64,000 bases of DNA from Kosakonia radicincitans DSM 16656 (GTDB taxonomy: Bacteria > Pseudomonadota > Gammaproteobacteria > Enterobacterales > Enterobacteriaceae): the NCBI RefSeq assembly GCF_000280495.2, contig NZ_CP018016.1, positions 3,906,001 through 3,970,000 of the forward strand, read 5' to 3'. The notes under the pieces were generated by a model. It saw only the letters and a list, made by a program, of their open reading frames with translations. It was not told where the DNA came from and did no database searches. Below, in pieces: positions 9,268-18,621 of the stretch. Both the position numbers and the translations under genes were made by a program. The stretch's first letter is position 1. Each line of letters starts with the position of its first letter.

Positions 9268-10545
9268 TTGAACACATCATCGGTTTCCCGTCTGGCGCTG
9301 GCGCTCGCTTTTGGCGTGACACTGACCGCCTGTAGCTCAACCCCGCCGGCTGAACGTCCCTCTGAACAGAAAGCACCGGGCACGACGTCGCGTCCGATCC
9401 TCAGTGCGGGCGAAGCGAAAAACTTCGTGGCGGATCGCTACTTTACCTCGATGACGCCGGACGGCGCGGTATGGAAACCGATGTCGATTCGTCTGCCGGA
9501 AAAAGCGGACTTCGTGGTTGGCCCGGCTGGTACTCCAGGCGTAACGCACACCACTATTCAGGCTGCGGTAGACGCGGCAATCAACAAGCATGCCAGCGAT
9601 CGTCAATATATCGCAGTGATGCCGGGCGAGTATGAAGGCACGGTGTATGTGCCTGCAGCTTCCGGCAGCGTGACCATTTACGGTACCGGCGAGAAAGCGC
9701 TGGACGTAAAAATCGGTATGGCGATTGACTCTGAAATCGACCCGAACAGCTGGCGTCGTCTGGTCAATCCATCAGGCAAATATATGCCGGGTAAACCTGC
9801 CTGGTACATGTTCGATAACTGCCAGAGCAAACGCGCTGCAACGGTCGGTGTAATGTGTTCTGCGGTTTTCTGGTCACAGAACAACGGCCTGCAATTGCAG
9901 AACCTGACCATTGAGAACACGCTGGGCGACAGTGTTGATGCGGGCAACCACCAGGCGGTAGCGCTGCGCAGCGACGGCGATAAAGTGCAGATCAACAACG
10001 TCAACATTCTGGGTCGCCAGAATACCTTCTTTGTCACCAACAGCAGCGTGGACAACACCCTGCGTAGCGATCGCCAGACCCGTACGCTGGTGACCAACAG
10101 CTACCTCGAAGGGGATGTGGACATCGTTTCTGGTCGCGGCGCGGTGGTGTTTGATAACACCGATTTCCGCGTAGTGAACTCCCGCACGCAGAAAGAAGGC
10201 TACGTCTTTGCCCCGGCGACGCTCTCTAACCTGTACTACGGCTTCCTCGCCGTGAACAGCCGCTTTACCGGCAACGGCGTGGCGCAACTCGGCCGTTCAC
10301 TGGATGTTGATGGCAACACCAACGGTCAGGTTGTTATCCGCGACAGCGTGATTAATGAAGGCTTTAACGTCGCTAAACCGTGGGCTGATGCTGCTGTTTC
10401 TGGCCGTGCATACGCAGGCAATGTCGGTGCGGTGGATGATAAAGGCAATGTACAGCGCGAGCTGAACAACCCACAGTTCAACCGCATGTGGGAGTTTAAC
10501 AACCGCGGCGTGGGCAGCCAGGTTGTCGCTGAGCCGAAAAAGTAA
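9268..10545 (+). CDS. ybhC: YbhC, outer-membrane lipoprotein of the pectinesterase fold
   Basis: A 425-residue beta-helix protein with a lipoprotein signal; the lipobox LTAC puts the lipidated cysteine near residue 22, followed by Ser-Ser, which favours the outer membrane. The start is a TTG at 9268 with GGAG at 9258-9261, giving MNTSSVSRLALALAFG as in E. coli. The body shows pectinesterase family features (NLTIENTLGDSVDAGNHQAVAL, DFRVVNSRTQ) but lacks known pectin-degrading function; E. coli YbhC has been assigned acyl-CoA thioesterase activity. Monocistronic, with its own terminator. Confidence 0.93.
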   Translation: MNTSSVSRLALALAFGVTLTACSSTPPAERPSEQKAPGTTSRPILSAGEAKNFVADRYFTSMTPDGAVWKPMSIRLPEKADFVVGPAGTPGVTHTTIQAAVDAAINKHASDRQYIAVMPGEYEGTVYVPAASGSVTIYGTGEKALDVKIGMAIDSEIDPNSWRRLVNPSGKYMPGKPAWYMFDNCQSKRAATVGVMCSAVFWSQNNGLQLQNLTIENTLGDSVDAGNHQAVALRSDGDKVQINNVNILGRQNTFFVTNSSVDNTLRSDRQTRTLVTNSYLEGDVDIVSGRGAVVFDNTDFRVVNSRTQKEGYVFAPATLSNLYYGFLAVNSRFTGNGVAQLGRSLDVDGNTNGQVVIRDSVINEGFNVAKPWADAAVSGRAYAGNVGAVDDKGNVQRELNNPQFNRMWEFNNRGVGSQVVAEPKK

Positions 10546-10560
10546 TTCAGCAGTAATAAA

Positions 10561-10586
10561 AAACCTCGCCGCGGCGAGGTTTTTTT
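10561..10586. terminator. Bidirectional terminator between ybhC and pgl
   Basis: Near-perfect stem AAACCTCGCC / GGCGAGGTTT (10561-10570 and 10573-10582) flanked by A and T runs on either side, so it can end both ybhC (+) and pgl (-). Confidence 0.85.
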
Positions 10587-10603
10587 ATGGCTGACGTTCG
10601 GTA

Positions 10604-11599
10604 TCAGAAGGCGTTAACTACCACCCACATCGGTCCCTGGCCTACCGCATAGCGCGCTTTCTCGGTCAGCAACCCCTGCTCGCCGGTGATTTCATACAGC
10701 GAGATGTGATGCGATTTCTGCCCGGCCGCGATCAGATACTTACCGCTTTTATCGATGTTGAAACCGCGCGGTTGTGTTTCCGTCGGCTGGAAACCTTCCA
10801 GCGACAGCACGCTGCCATCTTCCGAGACACTGAAAACCGTCAGCAGGCTGGCGGTACGATCGCAGGTATAGAGATGGCGACCATCCGGCGTGATATGAAT
10901 ATCTGCTGCCCAGCGGGTATCGGTAAAATCTGGCGGCATGATATCCAGCGTCTGTACGCACTCGATTTTGCCGTGCACATCGCTCAACTGCCAGACATCA
11001 ACGGAGCTGTTCAGCTCATTCACGCAATAGCCGAAACGCGCGTTCGGATGAAACACCATATGGCGCGGACCTGCGCCTTCCACGGTGGTCACTTCTGCCG
11101 GGTTTTGCGCCGTCAGATTGCCGTCATCCGCCAGCGTGAACAGGCAGATGCGATCCTGCTTCAGCGCCGGAACCCACAGCGTACGGTTGTCCGGAGAGAT
11201 GTTCGCCGAGTGGCACCCTTCCAGCCCTTCCACCACATCCACGATCTCCGTCGGAATTCCGTCTTCCAGGCGCGTCACGCTGACGCTGCCTGCATTGTAA
11301 GAGGCGCTGAACAGGAAGCGGCCGCTGTGATCGGTGGAAATATGCGTCGGGCTGCCCGGCAACGGCGCTTCCGCCGTAAACGTCAGCGCACCGTCGTCAG
11401 GGGCGATACGGTAAGCGATAACGCGAAATTCAGGGCGAACGCCCACGTAGAGGTAACGTTTATCCGGGCTGACCACCATCGGCTGAACCTGACCCGGCAC
11501 ATCAACGACCTGAACCAGCGTCAGGGTGCCTTCAGAATTCAAACGCCAGACATGGATTTGCTGACTTTCCGGACTGGCGGTATAAACGGTTTGTTTCAT
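10604..11599 (-). CDS. pgl: 6-phosphogluconolactonase (beta-propeller type)
   Basis: Hydrolyses 6-phosphogluconolactone in the oxidative pentose phosphate pathway. It is the seven-bladed-propeller enzyme of enterobacteria (formerly YbhE): repeated blade motifs such as [29 protein letters not shown] and [19 protein letters not shown] (read from 11605-11609) places the start at 11599, giving 331 residues exactly as in E. coli; an in-frame GTG two codons upstream is less well placed. Confidence 0.96.
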   Translation of the reverse strand: MKQTVYTASPESQQIHVWRLNSEGTLTLVQVVDVPGQVQPMVVSPDKRYLYVGVRPEFRVIAYRIAPDDGALTFTAEAPLPGSPTHISTDHSGRFLFSASYNAGSVSVTRLEDGIPTEIVDVVEGLEGCHSANISPDNRTLWVPALKQDRICLFTLADDGNLTAQNPAEVTTVEGAGPRHMVFHPNARFGYCVNELNSSVDVWQLSDVHGKIECVQTLDIMPPDFTDTRWAADIHITPDGRHLYTCDRTASLLTVFSVSEDGSVLSLEGFQPTETQPRGFNIDKSGKYLIAAGQKSHHISLYEITGEQGLLTEKARYAVGQGPMWVVVNAF

Positions 11600-11755
11600 G
11601 AACACTCCTTTCCTCTAATTCTTATTTGCGTTAAGTAACCAGGATAGCCTTTTTTCTGGCTTGATGCTGATTTTCTGCGCCAGATTTTGCGCATCCGGCG
11701 ACGCGGTGTACCATGCCCGGACGCAAAAATTTCAACATCGACCACGGAATACGTT

Positions 11756-12574
11756 ATGACTTCGCGAGTTATTGCTCTGGATTTAGACGGTACGCTACTG
11801 ACACCGAAAAAAACGCTTCTGCCCTCATCTATTGAAGCGTTGACCCGCGCAAAAGCGGCAGGACATCAACTCCTCATCGTCACCGGTCGGCATCATGTTG
11901 CCATCCACCCTTTTTATCAGGCACTGGCGCTGGATACACCTGCAATTTGTTGTAATGGCACTTATTTGTATGATTATCATGCAAAAAAAGTACTCTCTGC
12001 CGATCCACTGCCGGTGCCGCAAGCGCAACAACTGATTACTCAGCTTAACGAGCATAACATTCATGGTCTGATGTATGTCGATAACGCCATGCTGTACGAG
12101 AAACCCACCGGCCATGTGCTGCGCACCAACAACTGGGCGCAATCACTGCCGCCAGAGCAACGCCCGGTTTTCCAGCAGGTAGCATCGCTGAACACTGCGG
12201 CGCAGGAAGTGGAAGCCATCTGGAAGTTCGCGCTCACCGATGAAGATACGCAAAAGCTGAAGGATTTCGCCCACCATATCGAGCAGACGCTGGGGCTGGA
12301 ATGTGAATGGTCGTGGCACGATCAGGTCGATATCGCCCGCGCCGGAAACAGCAAAGGTAAACGCCTGGCTGAATGGGTGGCATCACAAGGTTTGTCGATG
12401 CAGAACGTAGTGGCGTTTGGCGATAATTATAACGATATCAGCATGCTGGAAGCGGCAGGCGTGGGTGTGGCGATGGGAAATGCCGACGATGCAGTCAAAG
12501 CGCACGCCGATGTGGTGATTGGCGACAATACCGTCGACAGCATTGCCAGCTTTATCTACAAAGAGCTGCTGTGA
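11756..12574 (+). CDS. ybhA: YbhA, HAD-family sugar/pyridoxal phosphatase
   Basis: A 272-residue Cof-type HAD phosphatase. Motif I is DLDGTLLTPKK near the N-terminus and motif IV is VVAFGDNYNDISML near 220. E. coli YbhA dephosphorylates pyridoxal phosphate and sugar phosphates. The start at 11756 gives MTSRVIALDLDGT; an upstream in-frame ATG-less extension is not family-like. Convergent with bluR. Confidence 0.95.
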   Translation: MTSRVIALDLDGTLLTPKKTLLPSSIEALTRAKAAGHQLLIVTGRHHVAIHPFYQALALDTPAICCNGTYLYDYHAKKVLSADPLPVPQAQQLITQLNEHNIHGLMYVDNAMLYEKPTGHVLRTNNWAQSLPPEQRPVFQQVASLNTAAQEVEAIWKFALTDEDTQKLKDFAHHIEQTLGLECEWSWHDQVDIARAGNSKGKRLAEWVASQGLSMQNVVAFGDNYNDISMLEAAGVGVAMGNADDAVKAHADVVIGDNTVDSIASFIYKELL

Positions 12575-12646
12575 TCGACCCGTTACCGTCCGGGCTGTTG
12601 AAAATGTGCTTCGGCCTGACAGCTCAGCGCATTGTCTTGCAAGCGA

Positions 12647-13390
12647 TCAGGGAAGTTTCGTCCCGGGATGAATGGCGACAGTGAACCCCTGATTGCGCCA
12701 GTGCGTCAGTTGCTGCAACTGACTGCGCGTCAGCGGTTTTCCTGTCCAGACGAAAAGCTGCTGGCCGGGGAAGAACTCCGGGTGTGGGGAATCGAGCGGC
12801 TCGGCAAGCACATGAATGCGCCAGCCCTGCTGAGAAAGCCGCCAGGCTTCCAGCCACAAACGGGTACGATCGTGATTGTCCCAGGCCACCAGCAGCGCCT
12901 CTTTCGCCGCCTGCGAACGTGCCTGCGCGATAGCCGCGGCGGCATATTCAATCAGCACGCCATCCAGCAAACTGAGCATAACGCGCGCGGTATTGGGATC
13001 GAGGCTCATGCGCTGCCTGACCGGCATGATAATATCCTCAATAAACTGCTCTGCGGAGTATTGCTGCGCCAGCGTGGTCAGCATCGCCTGCAAACGGGCA
13101 GGATTGACCTGCCGTAGCGTGGACATCATCTCTTCCTGAACCGATGTCCATCCGGCCTGGCCTGCCAGCTTGTTCTCATCGAGCAACGCTTTCACTTTAC
13201 TGACGGACACACCGCTCTCGATCCAGCGTTTGATCTCTTCAATACGCTGAATGTCGGACTCATCAAATTGACGGTGCCCGCCTTCGCTGCGCTGTGGCCT
13301 TAACAAACCATAACGACGTTGCCATGCACGCAGTGTGACCGGGTTAATGCCGCATCGCTCGGCAACCTCGCCAATGCTGTAAAATGCCAT
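12647..13390 (-). CDS. bluR: MerR-like blue-light repressor BluR
   Basis: A 247-residue regulator closely resembling E. coli BluR (YcgE, 243 aa). Residues 4-70 form a MerR-type winged helix ([20 protein letters not shown], then RSEGGHRQF), followed by a cobalamin-binding-like C-terminal domain that serves for BluF contact rather than B12. In E. coli BluR represses ycgZ-ymgA-ariR until light-activated BluF removes it. Here it lies 84 bases downstream of bluF on the same strand, with two TTGTACAA palindromes at its promoter. In E. coli the block lies elsewhere on the chromosome, not between ybhA and mod. Confidence 0.93.
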   Translation of the reverse strand: MAFYSIGEVAERCGINPVTLRAWQRRYGLLRPQRSEGGHRQFDESDIQRIEEIKRWIESGVSVSKVKALLDENKLAGQAGWTSVQEEMMSTLRQVNPARLQAMLTTLAQQYSAEQFIEDIIMPVRQRMSLDPNTARVMLSLLDGVLIEYAAAAIAQARSQAAKEALLVAWDNHDRTRLWLEAWRLSQQGWRIHVLAEPLDSPHPEFFPGQQLFVWTGKPLTRSQLQQLTHWRNQGFTVAIHPGTKLP

Positions 13391-13429
13391 GGACTTCCTC
13401 TACTGGTAACGCCGGTTTACTCGGTTGCA

Positions 13430-13472
13430 AGACTAATTAACTCTGCCAGCTTGTACAAATACTTTTGTACAA
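13430..13472 (-). promoter_or_regulatory. Putative bluR promoter with two TTGTACAA operator sites
   Basis: Two identical 8-base palindromes TTGTACAA at 13451-13458 and 13465-13472. On the minus strand the proximal copy supplies a -35 (TTGTAC) with a 17-base spacer to TAGTCT (13430-13435), giving a plausible bluR promoter. The same palindrome recurs upstream of ycgZ, so I infer autoregulation by BluR. Confidence 0.55.
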
Positions 13473-13474
13473 CT

Positions 13475-14701
13475 TTATGATGGTAGATCTTCTCTTTTCT
13501 CAGGCCAGGCCACTGCCGGGATCCCCGACAGCGAAGGCGGCGCGAACAAATAGCCCTGGAAATGGGTAATGCCCGCTGACTCCAGCCACATCCACTCTTC
13601 TGCAGTTTCGATGCCAACGGCGGTAACGGCAATTTCAAGCGCGGTACAACAGCGGATAATCGCCTGAACAATGGCCTGCCGTGAGCCGCTTTTGTGTACG
13701 TCCTGAATCAACGCGCGGTTGATTTTGATCCGGTCCGGCTGAAACTGCGCCAGCAGCAGCAATCCGGCAAACCCGGCGCCAAAGTGCTCAATCGCCACGC
13801 GGATGCCCGCGCCTTTTAATAGCTTCACCGCCTGAGTAAATTCGTCCAGGTGCGAAAGAATTTCACTTTCTGTAAATTCAACGACAATCTGCTCCGGCAC
13901 CAGTCCGTTGGCGCGAATTTCCTGCAGGAAAAACTCCACCGCATTGGGGACCTTTACCAGCGTCATTGGCAGGAGATTCACCGAGAGAGTTTGCGCGCCC
14001 AGGCGCAAGGCGGCCGCCAGCGCAAACGCCACTTTCTTACTGCGTAAATCTGCCGCATAGATATCTTCTCCCGCAAGGCCATCAAACCAGGCCTGCGGCG
14101 AGCCGCCTTCCGGCGTTCGCAGCAGCGCTTCCAGCGACACGATTTGCCGGGCAAACGGATCGACTACCGGCTGGAATGCAAAACGGCATTCAGCAAGGCT
14201 GTCGAGCGCCATTGCCGGCAGCGCAACCGCCTGTTCATCCGCAATGAATTCCCACATATCGCCCGGCGGGATCTCAAAGTAATTCTCTTTTTCACTGTCC
14301 TCGACAAAGGTCTGGAAAAATTGCAGCGCGCGATCGCCGTAGATCAGTTGATAACGCGATGTACCTCTGTCGAATACCGCCTGCAACACCGCTTCCCGGC
14401 GATGATCGCGTAAATCAAACAGCTCCATTCCGGTCTTACCGAACCGACGCGCAGGAGCATAATCACGCAGTAACTCAACCAGATTGTAATGACGGTTGTC
14501 TGCACAAATATCCTGATAGATGGCGGCGACGCCCTCTTCAGGCCCCTCCAGTAACTGGAAAAAATGAGTGCCGTTAAACAACAAAATCCCCGTAACGCCT
14601 GCCTGACCATTCTTGATATTCGCGGCGACGACCATCTCTTTAAGCACTTCATAAGAGACATGTTCATGCAAATGGCTACGGTAAATGATGGTGGTGAGCA
14701 T
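13475..14701 (-). CDS. bluF: Blue-light sensor BluF (BLUF domain + degenerate EAL)
   Basis: A 408-residue protein: an N-terminal BLUF flavin photosensor (residues 1-95; Tyr7, Asn31 and Gln49 of the photocycle are present) and a C-terminal EAL domain. In E. coli the lit form binds and releases BluR from DNA and has no c-di-GMP phosphodiesterase activity. Here the EAL tripeptide itself is kept (SLEALLR) and ESE is present (EFTESEI), but DDFG is EHFGAG, the lysine motif reads IKIN rather than KID, and the catalytic Glu motif reads AVGIET rather than AEGVET. I therefore expect a non-catalytic effector domain. Confidence 0.93.
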   Translation of the reverse strand: MLTTIIYRSHLHEHVSYEVLKEMVVAANIKNGQAGVTGILLFNGTHFFQLLEGPEEGVAAIYQDICADNRHYNLVELLRDYAPARRFGKTGMELFDLRDHRREAVLQAVFDRGTSRYQLIYGDRALQFFQTFVEDSEKENYFEIPPGDMWEFIADEQAVALPAMALDSLAECRFAFQPVVDPFARQIVSLEALLRTPEGGSPQAWFDGLAGEDIYAADLRSKKVAFALAAALRLGAQTLSVNLLPMTLVKVPNAVEFFLQEIRANGLVPEQIVVEFTESEILSHLDEFTQAVKLLKGAGIRVAIEHFGAGFAGLLLLAQFQPDRIKINRALIQDVHKSGSRQAIVQAIIRCCTALEIAVTAVGIETAEEWMWLESAGITHFQGYLFAPPSLSGIPAVAWPEKREDLPS

Positions 14702-15007
14702 AAAGGCTCCGGGGCGAAATGAAAGAACAGCAACCTTAGCAGATGCTTTCAGGGGCGTCTTGCATTGATTTTCCTTGGTTTATCGCCGGATGGGATAATG
14801 GATCAATATCAGACTTATCCGAGGACAGGTTGTACAACGTCTGTTTTTTCCTGAATTTTCAGAAATTTATTAACGCAATAAAACAACGAATTAGTGAGTG
14901 TTTCTATAGGACGCTAATAATTTTGTACAATTTTAATATACATTTTTGCCATGTTTGTATAACTTTAATTGTACTTATTTAACTGACAATTTCCTGAGGA
15001 GTGACAA
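14702..15007. promoter_or_regulatory. bluF-ycgZ divergent control region with TTGTACAA repeats
   Basis: About 300 AT-rich bases between the divergent bluF and ycgZ genes. TTGTACAA occurs at 14830-14837 and 14923-14930, with related TTGTATAA at 14955-14962 and TTGTAC at 14969-14974. Together with the two copies in front of bluR these are the likely BluR operators. No gene in this stretch has coding support. Confidence 0.6.
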
Positions 15008-15247
15008 ATGCAACAGAACGGTTATCTTCCGAACACAGCAGCTGCCGTTACCCGTTATTTCAACAAAGCGACGCTACCGACCCAACAAGTGACACTCGGG
15101 AAAATTGCGGTAGAAATCCTCAGTGAAGGGCGTAATCTCAATCGTAAAGCCATTTGTACCAAACTGCTCAGCCGCCTCGAACAGGCATCCAGCCCGGAGG
15201 AGGAGAGCCACTATCATGCGTTGATTGGTATGCTGTTTGACCGCTAA
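15008..15247 (+). CDS. ycgZ: YcgZ, small connector protein of the BluR regulon
   Basis: A 79-residue protein matching E. coli YcgZ (78 aa) over its length: AVTRYFNKATLPTQQ and LNRKAICTKLLSRLEQA. GAGGAG lies seven bases before the ATG. In E. coli YcgZ and its relatives act through the Rcs phosphorelay on biofilm and colanic acid genes. First gene of the BluR-repressed operon. Confidence 0.88.
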   Translation: MQQNGYLPNTAAAVTRYFNKATLPTQQVTLGKIAVEILSEGRNLNRKAICTKLLSRLEQASSPEEESHYHALIGMLFDR

Positions 15248-15317
15248 GGCTCTGCTTAAACAGCAAAAATTATCTGGTATTTGAGTCAATTCTCGCGGGT
15301 CACGTAGCATTCTGCGA

Positions 15318-15695
15318 ATGTTTCCACGGGAGAATGGGCTTCAGGCCGTCTTTGCAGATCCGCAATGGGCGGCAACCCGAGATGCAGTTATGAACAGTAG
15401 TGAAATTGAGCAACTAACCGATGAACTTATTGGCGTGGCGGTTCTGTCACTCCTTAAGGACAATTCGCCCATTAGCACTCAGGCACTGATTAACCGGCTG
15501 AGATCAATGGAGCGAAACGAAACCGATATTGAGCGGCGTAGCATGCTGGGGCGTATTATTGCCGAAATCATCAGCAATAACATTTCCTCGTTACGCCCCG
15601 CCACGGGTAGTGAAGCATTCTGGGACAAGGAAAACAGAAGTAACGTTTTCCCTCTGTTTGGCGAAAAATCGCCAGGCAACAACAAAAAACACTGA
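15318..15695 (+). CDS. YmgA/AriR-family small connector protein
   Basis: A member of the YcgZ-YmgA-AriR family in the position of E. coli ymgA. The core ELIGVAVLSLLKDNSPISTQALINRL and a following charged helix resemble YmgA; the tail after residue 90 is polar and probably disordered. The start is uncertain: 15318 has no good ribosome-binding site, while the ATG at 15390 (MNSSEIEQLTDEL) aligns with the start of E. coli YmgA and would give 101 residues. Homology is clear at family level, gene-level orthology less so. Confidence 0.75.
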   Translation: MFPRENGLQAVFADPQWAATRDAVMNSSEIEQLTDELIGVAVLSLLKDNSPISTQALINRLRSMERNETDIERRSMLGRIIAEIISNNISSLRPATGSEAFWDKENRSNVFPLFGEKSPGNNKKH

Positions 15696-15734
15696 GGCCG
15701 CTCAGTCATGTTCAATCACAACAGGATCCACCCG

Positions 15735-16013
15735 ATGAGCCAGGCTATGCAAGACCCATCATATGGTTACGAAAATCTGCCCGATGCTTCTCTTGCTGAA
15801 TACTTCCGCAGCGGCGGCAATTTGTTATCAGAGGAATCGGCAATACTCGGTGCCGCCATTCGTCGTATTTCTGCCGCAGAGCAAAGGATCACGCACAAGG
15901 CGCTGATTCTTGAATTGATTAAGATGATCGAAACAACAAAAGACGTGGTCACAAGCGATGTTATCCGCAATACGCTGGAGATCGTTGTCCACCACACCAC
16001 GGATGATCTCTGA
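15735..16013 (+). CDS. ariR: AriR (YmgB), biofilm/acid-resistance connector
   Basis: A 92-residue helical protein with LAEYFRSGGNLLSEESAILG and SDVIRNTLEIVVHHTTDDL, both diagnostic of E. coli AriR (88 aa), which forms a DNA-binding-like dimer and affects biofilm and acid resistance. The ATG at 15735 has AGGA at 15723-15726; an in-frame ATG at 15708 would add nine residues. Last gene of the ycgZ operon; E. coli ymgC has no counterpart here. Confidence 0.87.
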   Translation: MSQAMQDPSYGYENLPDASLAEYFRSGGNLLSEESAILGAAIRRISAAEQRITHKALILELIKMIETTKDVVTSDVIRNTLEIVVHHTTDDL

Positions 16014-16045
16014 GGCTCATCACCGCCAGCCACTTTCGCCACGAC

Positions 16046-16068
16046 GGGGAGCTCTGCTCCCCTTCTTT
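16046..16068 (+). terminator. Terminator of the ycgZ-ymgA-ariR operon
   Basis: Perfect 7-bp stem GGGGAGC / GCTCCCC with a 3-base loop (16046-16062) followed by TTCTTT. Confidence 0.8.
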
Positions 16069-16079
16069 ATGTTACGCAC

Positions 16080-17138
16080 TCAGGCGGTTATCGACACGCT
16101 CTTGATTTGCGCATACAGCCACTGACCCGCTTTCACGCCCAGTTCATCTCTCGCCCAGGGGCTGATGCGCGCCCACAACGTGCGGCTACCCACCTCCAGT
16201 TGAACTTCTACCTGCCCATCAACATCGAAACACTGCGCCACCTTGGCACGCAAAATATTACGGATACTGGTATTCATCGGCGGTTGCAGCACTAGAGAAA
16301 CATCCGTCGCCTGCACGCGAATGCGTAGCGTACTTTGCAGCGGGCGATCAATTTTGTTCACCCAGATATGCTGATCGCCAAGCGCCAGTGCGGTCATGGC
16401 GTAGTGCGGATGGTGTTCCAGCACTATCACTTTTAGCACGCTGCTTTGCTGCTCGGGCGGCAACCACGGGTTCATCACGCGGCTCCCCCAGACATCCTCC
16501 AGTCTGCCGAACGCTTTCACTTCCCCCGCTTCCAGTACCATCACGTTATCGGCGAGATGCAGGATCTCATCCAGCGAGTGGCTGACATACAGCATCGGAA
16601 TGTTGATCTCCTGCGCCAGCCGCTGCAAATAGGGTAACAACTCCCGTTTACGCGGAATATCCAGCGATGCCAGCGGCTCATCCAGCAACATCAGTTCCGG
16701 CGCGGTTAATAACGCGCGGCCAATGGCGACGCGCTGTTTTTCGCCGCCGGAAAGCGTACCCGGAAGCCGCTCCAGCAAAGGCTCAATGCCCAGCAGCGCC
16801 ACCAGCTTGTCGAATTGCCCGGCCATGGATTTCGCCATGCCGTAACGCAGGTTACCGAGCACTTTATAGTGCGGGAACAGGCGCGCATCCTGAAAAACGT
16901 AGCCAACACGACGTTTTTCCGGCGGCAGGCAAATTTTGCGCGAGGTATCGAGCAGCACGCGATTGTTCAGGATGATGAGCCCCTCTTGCGGGTGCGTCAG
17001 GCCGCCGATCGCGTTAATCAGCGAGGTTTTCCCGGCGCCGGAAACACCAAAAATCGCCGTAATTCCGCTGGCAGGCAGCGATTCGGCGACACGCAGTTGA
17101 TGTGTTCCCAGCGTCTGGGTGAAATCGAGCTCCAGCAT
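16080..17138 (-). CDS. modC: Molybdate ABC transporter ATP-binding protein
   Basis: The 352-residue ATPase of the high-affinity molybdate importer, same length as in E. coli. Walker A GVSGAGKT, signature LSGGEKQR, Walker [13 protein letters not shown] and switch histidine in YVSHSLDE are all intact. The last 65 residues form the MOP domain that senses oxyanion. Three bases separate it from modB; last gene of modABC. Confidence 0.97.
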   Translation of the reverse strand: MLELDFTQTLGTHQLRVAESLPASGITAIFGVSGAGKTSLINAIGGLTHPQEGLIILNNRVLLDTSRKICLPPEKRRVGYVFQDARLFPHYKVLGNLRYGMAKSMAGQFDKLVALLGIEPLLERLPGTLSGGEKQRVAIGRALLTAPELMLLDEPLASLDIPRKRELLPYLQRLAQEINIPMLYVSHSLDEILHLADNVMVLEAGEVKAFGRLEDVWGSRVMNPWLPPEQQSSVLKVIVLEHHPHYAMTALALGDQHIWVNKIDRPLQSTLRIRVQATDVSLVLQPPMNTSIRNILRAKVAQCFDVDGQVEVQLEVGSRTLWARISPWARDELGVKAGQWLYAQIKSVSITA

Positions 17139-17141
17139 AGG

Positions 17142-17831
17142 TTATCTCCCTGTCCGTTCACGGCTGATGCGCGCCAGCCATTCCGATACCAGCAACGAGA
17201 TCAGCGCCAGCACAATCGAGATCACACACAGCCGCGCCGCCGCGCTTTCGCCGCCCGGCATCTGGATCAGGGTGTACATCGCCGAGGGAATGGTGCGCGT
17301 CTCCCCCGGAATATTGGAGACGAAGGTGATGGTCGCGCCAAACTCGCCGAGCGAGCGGGCGAAGGCCAGCACCGTACCGACAATAATTCCCGGCAACGTC
17401 AGCGGCAGCGTGATGGTGGCAAAGACGCGCCAGCGCCCTGCGCCAAGCGTACGTGCTGCCTGTTCGAGCTTTCTGTCCACACCTTCCAGCGCCAGACGGA
17501 TCGCGCGCACCATCAATGGAAAAGACATTACTGCGGCGGCTAACACCGCGCCGCGCCAGCTAAACGCAAAGGTGATACCAAACCAGTCATACAACCACTG
17601 ACCGATAAAACCGCGTCTGCCCATCGCCACCAGCAACAAATAACCGACCACCACTGGCGGTAAAACCAGTGGCAGATGCAGTACGCTATCAAGGAGGGCT
17701 TTGCCCGGAAATGTGCAACGCACCAGCAGCCAGGCGAAGAAGATCCCAAAGGGCAAACTGAATAATACCGCGAGGGATGAGACTTTCAGGCTCAGCAGTA
17801 CCGCCTGCCATTCGGGATCCGTCAATATCAT
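17142..17831 (-). CDS. modB: Molybdate ABC transporter permease
   Basis: A 229-residue inner-membrane permease with about five membrane helices. The ATPase-coupling EAA loop is ARTLGAGRWRVFATITLPL. Its ATG shares one base with the modA stop (TAATG), indicating translational coupling. Confidence 0.97.
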   Translation of the reverse strand: MILTDPEWQAVLLSLKVSSLAVLFSLPFGIFFAWLLVRCTFPGKALLDSVLHLPLVLPPVVVGYLLLVAMGRRGFIGQWLYDWFGITFAFSWRGAVLAAAVMSFPLMVRAIRLALEGVDRKLEQAARTLGAGRWRVFATITLPLTLPGIIVGTVLAFARSLGEFGATITFVSNIPGETRTIPSAMYTLIQMPGGESAAARLCVISIVLALISLLVSEWLARISRERTGR

Positions 17832-18604
17832 TAGTGCGTCGTAAATCCGTAACGTTTGAAAATTTCAGAAGCCTGCGGGCCTTTCAGGTAATCATAAAAC
17901 GCCGTTACCGTCGCGTTTTTATGCCCGTCGATAATAGCCAGCGGGTATTCCACTTTTTGGTGTGAATCTTCCGGGAAGGTCCCCACCACTTTCACACCTT
18001 TGCTGACAACCGCATCAGAACCGTAAACGATGCCCAGCGGCGCTTCTCCACGTTCTACCAGCGCCAGCGCGCCACGTACATCTTCTGCCGGAGCGAGCTT
18101 CGATGACAGAGAGTCCCATGCTCCCAGTTTTTGCAGCGCTTCCTTCGCGTAAATCCCTGCCGGAACGTGGTCCGGGTCGCCAACGGCAAGGCGACCGCCT
18201 TTCAGCAGGCTGGCCCAGTTCGTTTTGGCATTAACGCTAATATCGCCCTGAGTGCTGCTTTTCGGTGCCACAACCACCAGGCTGTTGCCCAGCAGGGTTT
18301 CACGCGTCGCCGTATCAATGGCTTTTTTCTCGACGGCGTAATCCATCCATTTCTGATCGGCAGAAATAAACAGATCGGCTGGCGCGCCAGCTTCAATCTG
18401 CCGCGCCAGCGTTGACGAAGAGGCGAATGAAGAAACTACCTCAACGTTTTTCTCTTTTTTATACGCCGCCGCAATATCCTGCAGCGCATTGGTCAGCGAC
18501 GCTGCTGCAAAAACGGTAATTTTGCTCTCTTCCGCCAGCGCATGCCCGGCAACAGAAAGCGATAAAGTCGCCCCAGCAAAAAGGCGTAACCATGTACCTG
18601 CCAT
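17831..18604 (-). CDS. modA: Molybdate-binding periplasmic protein
   Basis: A 257-residue binding protein with a cleavable signal peptide ending near GHALAEE. The conserved FAAASLTNAL, SSFASSSTLARQIEAGAPADLF and DVRGALALVERGEAPLGIVYGSD segments line the oxyanion site. AGAGGAG precedes the ATG. First gene of modABC, under the ModE operator. Confidence 0.97.
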   Translation of the reverse strand: MAGTWLRLFAGATLSLSVAGHALAEESKITVFAAASLTNALQDIAAAYKKEKNVEVVSSFASSSTLARQIEAGAPADLFISADQKWMDYAVEKKAIDTATRETLLGNSLVVVAPKSSTQGDISVNAKTNWASLLKGGRLAVGDPDHVPAGIYAKEALQKLGAWDSLSSKLAPAEDVRGALALVERGEAPLGIVYGSDAVVSKGVKVVGTFPEDSHQKVEYPLAIIDGHKNATVTAFYDYLKGPQASEIFKRYGFTTH

Positions 18605-18621
18605 TTGTAGCTCCTCTGAGT

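Noticed and set aside
14743..14982. 79-codon frame in the bluF-ycgZ gap
   Set aside because: AT-rich, no ribosome-binding site, and it covers the TTGTACAA operator repeats.
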